Shown here in pieces: positions 54,097-64,000 of a DNA stretch of 64,000 bases; the first letter of the stretch is position 1, and each line of letters opens with the position of its first letter. The translations under genes were made by a program, and so were the position numbers. Under the pieces are notes generated by a model. It was not told the DNA's origin. It made no database searches and was given only the letters and a program-made list of their open reading frames with translations. This DNA is from Stichopus chloronotus (lineage: Eukaryota; Echinodermata; Holothuroidea; Aspidochirotida; Stichopodidae). Where the stretch lies: assembly GCA_021234535.1 (NCBI GenBank), contig CM037850.1, positions 17,903,990-17,967,989 on the forward strand, given 5' to 3'.

Positions 54097-57000
54097 GTGA
54101 GTTTATCTGACCTGCTGTTTGCATTCTTCAGGTGTCAGGTTGTGAGCATGTCATCTCGTTTGTTGAAACATTCTCAGCTTGTGTTTTAGGGTCGGTCATC
54201 GGGTCTCATTGAATGTATCGTGGCAGTCGAGGAAGAAGTAAAATTGCAAATTCTTCTGAGTTATGTCGAGGCAGGCTGAGCTGATACATCGAGTGTTGAC
54301 AGTTCTACTCGACAATGGTCTTCGTGGACATCGGTGTCGGGAAGTTGTTGTCATCGCAGGTTTGAAATGTCATACGACTGCTTGAGATGCAAGTTTGAAA
54401 CAAGCATTTTCTCTGCTGTACCATGGTCACCTCGACACTGTATTTTATCGTTGTCACTTTACAGACATACCATGAAAAGGTTTGTACGTTCCAATCAAGC
54501 TGGAAAGCTGACTTAGCCATTGAATTTACACTTAAAAGTACATCCATGTTTACATCGGCAGACACCAGGTCTCTTAAGCTGATGACCATATTTTAAAGGC
54601 AGTATCTCAATGTCGCCCTCAGTTGAAGAAATGCTTTGTGTTTGATATGTGTGTGATACACATACTCCACGCATAGTTGCGTACGTTACAAAAGACTGAA
54701 TTCAACCATAACACCGATTCAAAGCTGATCTGTCACAACTGTTTTCATGATCTTCATAGTTGTAACGAGTCACCCAGTTTTGCAGTCTAGTCATTTACAA
54801 CTTTCAGTACGAGTCAGGTCTAGCCAATGTTTCAAGCCACAGCACTACGTCTACGAGGGGAAATCGTGCAATTCCTCGAGTCATTTCCCTCTCGAAAATT
54901 GGTGACTGGAGTCATGACTCGTTACACCTCTGGTGATTGTTGTACTGGTGTTCGTCAACGAAGCTTTGCTCTTGTTTTCGAGATGGATCAGTATCCGATC
55001 AGTGTCAAACACTCTGTGATCTTTTCAGTTTGATCAGGAACTTTATAATTCTTGTTGGTGGGTCAGTATCTGATCTTTAATTATAGGCCCATCTTTTTTA
55101 TGATCATGGGTGTCCTGTCAAGTTCTTGTGCTTTTTGTGTAGGTATTTGTTGAATACATTTTCACTAGCTGACCTGTGAGAAGTGTCAGTTGCTTGTGAG
55201 GCTTAAACATTTGTGGGGAGGGTTTGTCCTATCCATGGTCAACAGAGTCAAAATTAAATCCAAGACAAACTGTTGTTACATGACAAACTCTTTCTGTCAG
55301 TAGAAGTATAACCCTGTGATATTATTAAATTGATCAAAGTACCAAGTTCGTGTTTGTTTTTCTTCCCAGTAATGGGAAGAATTAATATGGCTCCATGATA
55401 TCAGTAATTATCCAGTTTCCTATATTTACTGTTGTTTAAGTCAATCATGGTGTGACTAATAGTTTACACGTTTTTATCTATAGCTATAGGTCGGTGGTAG
55501 TTGATCTGACTATAAAGCAATTTCACCCTCCTCCCCCTACCTTTCCTCATCAGCAGATGGACGATGGTCCTCCTCATGTCATAGGTAAGGTCACAGTGAC
55601 ACACAACCCACAAGGCCCTGGGAAATAGTTGTATTGTCCATGAACATGCAACTCAAAATTTTTTCAGTTGAAACAGATTGGCGAAGGAGTAAGGGAGTTT
55701 GCAGAATACAAAATGAATTAAGCCTATGCCAGGAGATTGGTTAGTGCTTTGTTAAGGCATAAGTGAGTGGAATCGGCGGTTAGAGTTGCCAGTTAAACCA
55801 TGTTTGGTTTGTCAGGTGGAAATGTGTCTGCAAGCCTATTAATAAGGGGGCCCTGAACTAATTTAAGTCTCCTCACACTTAGCATATTTTTCTCTGATTA
55901 AAAGTGAGATGACTGTACTTTGGTGGTGACAATATAACATTCATTTTTGCAACATGATTATGGGGATCTTGTGCAGCCCCCGAGCCAGTAATAAATGGGC
56001 ATATGCATTGTTCACCAGCTGTTGGACCAACCTCTTGGGTTTGGTTGCTCACTATTTCAGAGCTTTCTATGCTAAACAGCTACTAGTGCAAGGTTTAAAG
56101 CAGGACGCTCCGTTACTTCCGCATTTTCAAAAGTGCATCGAAGGACTCAGTGTACCTCTTGCATTAAAACTGCCATACTGTAGTGTATTTTATGAAAATG
56201 ACAAAAAAAATGCGGAACTTCCAAAAAGGTCTCAGTTGCAGCAGAATCTGGCACTGTGGTGGAATGTACAGAACTTCTGTGTGAAAAACCACAATGTAAA
56301 ATTTAAGCCCCCCCCCAAAAAAAATTAATTAGTTATCTTTCTACCATAATTAATGCTCTAATTAATGACATTTCTCCTGAAATAAAGGTGGGGTTGATGT
56401 CATTTTCCAGGGTGGTATCAAATGGAAGAGAAAAATGGAAGAGTGACAATAAAGGCTATTTTTTTTTTATCAAAAATAATGTCAAACCAGGACATTCTGG
56501 TTTAAGTGAACTAGTTCAAGTTGTCACTGCTAACAGTGATCTTGCCATTAAAAACTGGATTATTAAAATCCTGTGTTGTAACATGATTTCACTCTGAAAG
56601 CAAGCTACCCAAGATTGGGCCCAATAGTGACGACTAGCCACCTGGGCCGGACCAACACAGTGGCAAAAGCGTCACATGCTACGTGGCCCACACTTTCAGG
56701 AATTCTGCGTTGGACCTATCAGTTCCTTCTTTAAAAAAAAAAGACAAACATGCTTTAAATTTCTATCGATAGGCCTATTGGCTGAAGATTGTTGGGAATC
56801 ATTTTGTTGTTGTTGTTGTTGTTTTTGTTATTATGGAGTACTGTGATCTACACGTACCCATGTTGATAGCCGTGTTTTTTGGAAGTTAGACCAGTGATGT
56901 TGAGATTATAACGTGAACTGGGCATCTCATCGTGTGGAACTGTAGGGTCATAGTGGCCCCGTTGAAGAGGGCGCTAACATTTATTGTTTTCACGTATAGA

Positions 57001-57608
57001 CTGGTGTCTGCTGTTTCTCCTGTCATTTGCTGTTGGGTTCAAAGGTCGGTTAAAGAGGGATTTTTTGCATCAGCATTAACTTATACAACATGCAAAGTCA
57101 TTCAAGTGAACAGATAATTCCTATAAACCTATAAAAAAAAAAACATACATTAAAAGTGGGGCCAGTACTTGTTGGGGGATGCCATTAGAATCTATACAAA
57201 TCCTTTATTTTGTATTTTTCTAACCGCAAAGTTTGAGTGAGCAAAGGAAAAAGGCAAAAATTCTTCATAAATATGGCAGGTGCATGAAAGATTTCAGATG
57301 ACAGACTGCTAATGAAACAAAACAAGTGAACGGATGTTACTTTGCATTTTCCAACTGTTTTGGATGTGTAGTTTTAGATTCTTCCATATTTTACTTATAA
57401 AAAACCATTTATTTTGGGGATACTGAGCCTATATTTTGGAAGCTTTAACCCAGGTAGCAAAAAGCCATGTTTTTCTATTTTTGTACTTGAAGGACTGCAT
57501 ATGGTATAAGGCTAGGCTTGGATAGGTTGCTGAGTCACAAGTTGCAGAGTCATGATTTCTGGCCGGGTGTGGTCCTGGCTCATCTCCACCTTGCATGGAG
57601 TCACAACT

Positions 57609-57961
57609 CCTTTGAAATTATTAAAATGGTAAAAAAAATCATAAATGAAGATTGTTTGTTGTGTGCTTAACAAGTTTGAATTAACATTCTTTTCCACATT
57701 TAATAAATGGAAACATTAAAATTTAGTACTTTATTTTTTTTTTTAATTCCTAATTATGCCTAGCCTTTGTCTTACAACTCAGATCCTTTGAAATTTTTAA
57801 AATGGTAAAAAAAATCATAAATAAAGATTGTTTGTTGTGTGCTTAACAAGTTTGAATTAACATTCTTTTCGACATTTAATAAATGGAAACATTAAAATTT
57901 AGTACTTTATTTTTTTTTCTAATTCCTAATTATGGCTAGCCTTTGTCTTACAACTCAGATC
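57609..57961 (+). repeat. recent 176-bp tandem duplication
   Basis: Copy 1 (57609-57784) and copy 2 (57785-57961) match almost throughout, with only a handful of substitutions and a T-run difference. Both begin CCTTTGAAAT and end CTTACAACTCAGAT. The near identity suggests a recent event. Confidence 0.92.
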
Positions 57962-59342
57962 TACGGCGAGAAGTCCAGTCCTAACCCACCAACACTGTTT
58001 AGACCCTACACGTCTACATGATAATCTCTGCTTTGAATGTATTATGTTTGAGTATGTGACAGTTATGGTGTAGCTTCAAAGTCGTGACTATTCATGCCAT
58101 AGGTACCCAACTGCCAAAATGTGGACCGAGCCTACTACAGGCCTTGCACTTGCTTAATCCAGCTCTGTCTGCCACATGTGGCATTTGTCAAAGAAAAGAA
58201 TTACCAAGTCATTCCCACTACCCATCCTCTGGGTATGTTACTCTCTTCTCTCACATTGGCATAATTGCTCGGTGGATTGTGGGAAAAAATGTTTGACTCA
58301 ACGACAGGATTTGCAGAGTCATGTAGACTGCCTTCCCAGCTTTACATTTCTCGATGAAATGGAATGATGGGTGTGTTACCCTGAATCGTCTGGGATAGAT
58401 TATCGGCTTGGCTTAGGAAGTGTTTGTCTAAAGACATTTGGTTCAGTAAACGCTGCATTTGACGCATAGGAATTTGACTGTTTGTGGCCAATTGCGTGTG
58501 AGTTTTCTGTGTAGGTGCACCCTGGAGTTATGAATGGTTAAGTGATGCCCCATGAATATGTTTTTCCGGTCTCACAGCCGTTGATCAAATAAAACTGCAG
58601 AGTCAAAAAGTATACCGACTCTTGGATTCTCTGAAAAAAAGAAAGAAAGAAAGAAAAGGTGATTGTAAAAGATTTTGTTGGCTCTTGTGTGGGTGTATAG
58701 TCTTAACAAGGTAAATGAACATTGCTGTGTAATTGTCAAACCGTGAGAAATACACCATGTTGTTAGTCAAATATGACCTGAAGAAGTTACATGAGCTCAA
58801 TCGTGTCGATAAGACTTTTATCAATCTCAACATAAAGTTTCAGGTAAAGGTCACACACCCCGTGGTTACCAAAAGTCATAGTGGAATTGAGTTTCGTGTA
58901 CACATTCGTCGAGTGCAATATATCAGTTTTGTAAATATCATGGAGCGAACCTCGATGAAGGAGGCATACTTGAAATGTCAAGTTTCAAAGAGTTAACATG
59001 AAAGAAAGTTTGGATCGTAGACTTTGTTGTCTCGACAAAGTTCACTGGAATTTGGGGTTGCAGACCTTGGTAGTGTGCCATTATCGTACGTTTACTCTTC
59101 ATCTTGGCATGATGCATGCCTCGAGGTATTGTCACAGAAATTGGTTACCAATACCAGCTTGTGCCATATCCCACACCATCTTCCTTTACTTTCATCCTTG
59201 CCTTTCTCCCCTTTTTACCTCCAATTACACGAATTACATCAATTGCCCATTTCCACCCTCTCTGGTGCAAGTGCTTCTGTAGTGTCTGTCAGCCTGTCTC
59301 TGATGTGGTTTGAATGGTCAGGCCATCTTATTTTCATGTACC

Positions 59343-59480
59343 TTCTACAGGGTTTTGGAGGTCATGGAAAACCTGGAAAAGTCACAAAACTTTAATAGCA
59401 AACTTATGTCAAGGTCTTGAAAAGTTTTGAAATTCAGAGAAATTGTCTGAGGGTCCTGGAAAAGTCTTGGAAAATTTCAT
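59343..59480 (+). repeat. GGTCATGGAAAA/CTGGAAAAGTC repeat
   Basis: Degenerate short units such as GGTCATGGAAAACCTGGAAA, GGTCTTGAAAAG, GGTCCTGGAAAAGTCTTGGA. A simple degenerate tandem repeat; no coding sense. Confidence 0.6.
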
Positions 59481-60999
59481 AAAGTAGCATTGTTCATCTC
59501 TCACCTGTAATATGAAAGTGTATGCTCACTGGTAATATCACAAATGTATTCTCACTTGTAACATCAGAATTTTTTATTATTTCACCTCATATATCCTCTG
59601 GCTTTTGCTACTCAAACTTTATGTAAGATCTTAGTAGGAAGGTCGTCATGGACACTGATCCAGCAGGAACCCTGCTTCTGCGGCGTGTACTACACTTTTT
59701 TGAGAATCATTAATCCGCACATTCATACGGCGCACATTTTTTGATGAGGTGTGTATTAGATTTTGTTTTGAAAGTCTGACGGCTGTTACTACGTTGAGAC
59801 TGTGTCTGGTATAAACTGTGTATTGCACCAGTTCTGCTATTAACAACGATTGACAGATTACACATCACACCATAGTGTATGGCATCAACCAAATGTACCA
59901 GTTACAATTTAGTTCCATTCGGACCGGACTTGCCTCGCAGTGTAGACTTTAGGTCCTTTTTTCACTATTCATTAAATCTGATGTGAAAGGCATATTGCTG
60001 GCTTGTACTTCAGCAGGCTATTGGGGGATGTGTGTACAGATCACAGTTCTCATTCACCCGAAAACTGACATAAATAAACCGGTGTAGACCGACTCAGGTT
60101 TACGTAAGTTTTTTTTGCTGCTCTTGTCTTGTCCTTCATTTAAAGGATGATATGGTAAATGCATCCACTTCGGAAAACCCCTGTTGGGCAATGTGACGCT
60201 ACCCTGCTTGAAAGCTGAGTGGAAATCGACATTTCCCAAGAGGAAGTGATTACGTAGGCACCTGTTAACGTCAACGCAGGTAAAAATTAGACAAAAGTAG
60301 ATTTGTATTGGCAAATACAGTCGTACGCCCCCAGATGTTCAATCAAGGTTTCATTTGGTCATGGATTCTGTGGCATAGTGATGGTAAACATCAGAGAAAT
60401 ATTGTCACTGTGTCACCCATGCAGGTGGTTGAGCCAAACTTAGATGGAAACCATTGTCAGCTATGGAAAGTAAAGGGTAGAATCAATGGAAAAAAAACCA
60501 GCAAAATTCACTATCAGATGGGCCTTGAAGTACCTTTTGTTGTTATCTTTTAAATATTAAATAACAAGACGACTGGATTGGCGACTGGTGGATGTAGGAT
60601 GAAGGACAAAGTTCGTCAGAATTGAAGCAAAGTGGGTCATCTTCATCTTCGTGTTTGGTGTATCGCACATCTCATTTTACCGATGAAAGAGGAGTTTTTC
60701 TTTGCAGTTTCAGGGCTGTAAATAATCCATCTGTTCAAACTAGTCCTGAGAGGGTTTTTGTTTTCCCTGCACAACCAAAGATTTGTCGATGACTGTCCAA
60801 GTACGATGTTTGCCATTCGTCGTCGAAGTAGAACAAAATGAGATGGTGGTTGGTGGAAAGATTCATGCAAACCCTCTGCCTCTCATTTTTGATTCCCAGT
60901 CCCAAATGAGATGTTAAGTGAAGGTGTGAGGGATGTAATAGCCTAGTGGACAAGAACTAGGGAGAGGCCACCTCTAGCATCAAAGCAATTGTGATGTGA

Positions 61000-61660
61000 T
61001 TAGTGTGTTATGTGATAGCCATGTGATAGGCATGTGATGTTCATGTGATGTTGTTAAGGCCAATGCCATTCAAACAGGAAATAAAGTGATGTCGGGAGAG
61101 GGTTTAAACAGCGGGTCTATTGAAAAAAATGTGACAATGTTACTGTAGATGTTTAACTGGTCCACGGATATTTAGAGAGGGAGTCATGATCACCAACGCA
61201 CAAGATATGCAAAAGTAATGTGTTACTGTAATACTGTTCTGATACTGTAATAATTACGTTGTTGTGACACTTATGATGTTGGGCCATTCATGTTTTGTGA
61301 TGGTCATGATGTGACAGTTACAATGTGACAGTTCTGATGTTATGGCTATTAAAACATTATGACTATCTGATTGTTCGAATGTTGTCAGTTTTAGTTGGAT
61401 GGCTGTAGTGTTATTGTTACTCCTCTGATGTTATGATGTTGTGACAGTCATGATGTCGTGAGTGTTAAAAAAAACATTACTCTAATTGTTAGAATGTTTT
61501 CACTGGTTAGGTGTTATAACCGCAGTTTTACTGTTCTGATGTTATACCATTATGATATTGTGACAGTCATGTCACAGCTGTCTAAAACACTGTGACTTGT
61601 TTTGTTTACAGTAATGAACATAACAGTATGTATGTTGTGAGTTGTGACAGCCTGTAACTG
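61000..61660. repeat. degenerate GTTATGATGTTGTGACAGTC repeat
   Basis: Many variable copies of ATGATGTTGTGACAGT-like words, sporadically continuing to about 61930. Base composition resembles the 4.7-5.1 kb array in the Gas2 intron, but I cannot show common origin. Confidence 0.65.
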
Positions 61661-62951
61661 GTATGAATTGACATTTATCTCAATTCAGTTGAACTTTGTG
61701 CTTTGTTTTATTTATGGTGTGATTGTAAAAAAAAATAGTTTTGGCTTTAATTTTGCTGAAATTTGTGGTAGAGCTAGCCTATAATCTTGTGATTTTCATG
61801 AAGGTGCAACTGTTACGATGTCCATTTATGCAGTTGTGGTGTTGTGACGGTTTCCCTTGGTGTTCTTGTGACTGATGTTGATCTGTGACAGTTTTTGACT
61901 TTGTGACTGTTATGATGTTGTGATTGTCGCTCTGGGAAAACCCATCATCACCGTTCCATTCTTCTCTCCTTCCTTTTTTAACCTGCTTGTTATCAAACAA
62001 CTGTTTGGTTTGCTCTAAATTTGTGGTATTGCTTCACTTCTTTCTAGATATTAAAACTTTGTGAACAAAGAAATCTTCACCTGTCGTGGGAAAATGTTGG
62101 AGATTTCTTTGATTTTGTTTTCGGAGTTCATGGTTCACTTCTCGGCTTTTATGAAGTTGTAGTGGTTACCAACTGTGTACCTGACCTGTTTCAACGATGG
62201 CAAGTTTGATGTCGATCCAAAAATGCAGTCAGATTCATTGTTAAATGCTTGCTCAGAATTTTTGGAATTCATTGCTGAAGTAGATTTCTATGCCTATTGT
62301 TAGGTTATTCTCTGGGAAGATATTTGCTGTCATTCCTGTGAAGTGTCTGACTGAAATCTGCAAAGTTTTCACTTTACAAATTATCCGTGTATTTAGTTCT
62401 CTGTATAAAGGTTGTTGCTTGTTGCTTCTTCCTTTCCTCTAATTCTGTTTTGTGCATTCTTCAGTGGAAATGAATCTTAATGTATGTTGTGTACTGCCTG
62501 TATCTTCCTGGGGAAAAATCGGTCATTATGTGGCTAAGTTGTGACATTTCACTTTTCTCAATGCATCACCAAAAAAAAAAAAAAAATGAGACTGAATATT
62601 TTTCGACAAATTTGGAGAATATTCTTGTTTAGAGTGTCATTTTGCTCTCAAAGTTTTCAATGCATTACTTCCATTTTAGTCAATTGTTTTTGGTTTTGAT
62701 GATATTTGTAACCTTGGTAATCAAAATTGTGTGTGCATGTGTGTGTGTATGCATCTTCAATATGTATACATGATGTATTTGTGTTTTTGATACCTTGCTT
62801 GTGAACACGATACCTAAAGAACTTAAGCTTGAAGTGATCTCACATTTAGAATGCATAAAATGCATAATGAATACAAGAAGTAAGTAGTAATCTCATATAT
62901 TGTTTAATGATGATACACATTGAGTACAAGAACACTAGGTGGTTTTGGTAA

Positions 62952-63548
62952 AGGTCATTTGAGGTTAGTGTAGGTCAAATTGTAAAAAATTTTTCAAGAA
63001 GGCAAGCTTGTACTGATCTCATATGGGAATTTTTGATGTCACATGCTAAGGGCAAGACCCTTATTACTTTTTGGTTACGTCAAAGGTCATTTGAGGTCAG
63101 CAGAGACAAAACTTGGAAAAAACCATGCAATGTAACAGACCCAGAAGTAAGCTGATGTTAATCTCATATATAGTAAGATGATGAATCATACTGAGTACTA
63201 GAATGCTGCACTTTTTTTTGTGAAAGTCAAAGGTCATTTGAGGTCAGCATAGGTCAAACTGTGACAAACTTGTAAACACAGTGTCTCAAGAATGCAAGCT
63301 TAGACTGATCTCATATGTGGTGAGGTGGAACGCCATGTTGACTACAAGAATCCTATCGCTTTTAGTTCAAATGAAATTCAAATTTGGGGTCACCTGGGGT
63401 CAAACCGTGAAAACCTTGTACACACAGCATCTCAAGAATGCAAGCTTAGAGAGATGTCTCATTTATGGGTTTTGATCAACCATTAGAAACTACAAGATGT
63501 TTAAAACCCCTGATGTTTCTGGTTTTTATCTGAAGTCAGAGGAAGTCA
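62952..63548 (+). repeat. tandem array of about 132-147-bp units carrying DR4 AGGTCA half-sites
   Basis: Five diverged units. Half-sites with exact 4-base spacing are found at 62952/62962/62972 (AGGTCA, AGGTTA, AGGTCA), 63084/63094 (AGGTCA, AGGTCA), 63231/63241/63251 (three perfect AGGTCA), 63387/63397 (GGGTCA twice) and 63533/63543 (AAGTCA twice). Between them recur AA-GCAAGCTTA-ACTGATCTCATAT and ACTACAAGAA words. The unit length and spacing persist although the rest has diverged. Confidence 0.8.
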
Positions 63549-64000
63549 AACTATATTTAAACAGTTGTAGAGACAGTATCTCAAAAACAGAAACTTGGAC
63601 ATATGTTACTTCTATTGTGCTAATGTATCACGCTAAATACAAGAACTCTCTCATTTTTGGTGGCATTCTTGGGCCATTTTTGTTCCCTTCTGATTGTTTG
63701 GTCATTTAGGTGATATCTGGTGGGACCGACAGACTGTTCGTTTTAGATTTGCCAGCGACATTTTCGAAGTCGAAGGGAGAGGTCATCATGTGTGCTACAA
63801 ACCTTTACTTTGTTCTTCATTTCTCTTGTTTATTTTTTTTTCCATATTTTCAGGACCAGACAAAAAAAGCTTTTCACCAGTTCTGTCTGCCTTTTTTTCT
63901 TATGTGTATTAATCTATGGGAAGTTTGTTACATTTAATCAACAGAAATAAAGTGAATAAAGGAAAAATTAATGGTGTTAATATTGACATAACTTGTCTCA

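Larger units (their letters stand above)
54097..64000 (+). other. presumed TPC2 intron 20, no further exon found
   Basis: I looked for the next segments (IIS5 Y-Y-x-F-A-I-I-G, filter V-N-N-W, IIS6) in all plus frames and found none. The stretch holds tandem repeats, described separately, and short open frames without recognisable domains, the longest plus-strand one being 124 codons at 55954-56328. The remaining exons are therefore probably beyond the window. Confidence 0.6.

Noticed and set aside
55551..55584. Possible mini-exon (CAGATGGACGATGG... before GTAAGG) after TPC2 exon 20
   Set aside because: Splice-like borders, but the translation (MDDGPPHVI) does not fit the IIS5 helix required next, and the exit phase has no partner.
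55588..55601. GGTCACAGTGACA, close to an estrogen-response-element palindrome
   Set aside because: A single imperfect site in a long non-coding stretch is expected by chance; unlike the arrays, nothing reinforces it.
55954..56328. 124-codon plus-strand open frame in the downstream region
   Set aside because: No recognisable domain, no transmembrane pattern expected for the missing TPC2 exons, and a poly-Lys/Pro low-complexity end. Not supported as a gene.
60420..60475. Exon-like segment beginning GTGGTTGAGCC after CATGCAG
   Set aside because: The encoded residues do not resemble TPC2 IIS5 or the pore, and the donor is poor.

Overview
This is a eukaryotic, animal genomic window. Short exons with GT/AG borders sit in a large AT-rich background of introns, tandem repeats and transposon remnants. 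No bacterial operons, tRNA, rRNA or CRISPR arrays were seen. The two genes (Gas2 and a two-pore channel of the TPC2 type), the CR1/Rex-like LINE, the hAT-type element and the AGGTCA-bearing repeats suggest a marine invertebrate, most likely a deuterostome such as an echinoderm. That assignment is inference.

Layout: 1-297 unassigned. 306-1768 is a non-autonomous hAT-type element with a perfect 8-bp target duplication. 3109-9005 holds a complete-looking Gas2 coding region (six exons, plus strand, 283 residues) encoding an actin-binding CH domain followed by a microtubule-binding GAR domain. Its last intron carries a 415-bp near-perfect foldback element. 9006-20640 is mostly non-coding: minisatellites, diverged duplications, one orphan exon-like segment near 16.8 kb, and a decayed LINE reverse transcriptase on the minus strand at about 18.2-20.1 kb.

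From 20852 to the end of the window lies the two-pore channel TPC2 (TPCN2), plus strand. Nineteen exons with agreeing splice phases and one further probable exon encode 627 residues. They run from the N-terminus through domain I (S1-S6 with filter T-A-N) to the S4-S5 linker of domain II. The final exons (IIS5, filter II, IIS6, C-terminus) were not found before base 64000, so the intron after 54096 is at least 9.9 kb. The position matching human TPC2 Ile551 is Ile, and most phosphoinositide-contact residues are kept, so a voltage-insensitive, PI(3,5)P2-gated endolysosomal channel is predicted. An M-box/CLEAR-like TCACATGA site and a CACGTG E-box lie just upstream of its start codon.

The two genes have no obvious shared pathway; they are simply same-strand neighbours. 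The most unusual non-coding signals are a tandem array at 62.95-63.55 kb whose units carry AGGTCA half-sites spaced exactly as DR4 nuclear-receptor elements, with related copies near 7.1 and 8.3 kb; the long foldback in the Gas2 intron; and small in-phase exons in the luminal loop of TPC2.
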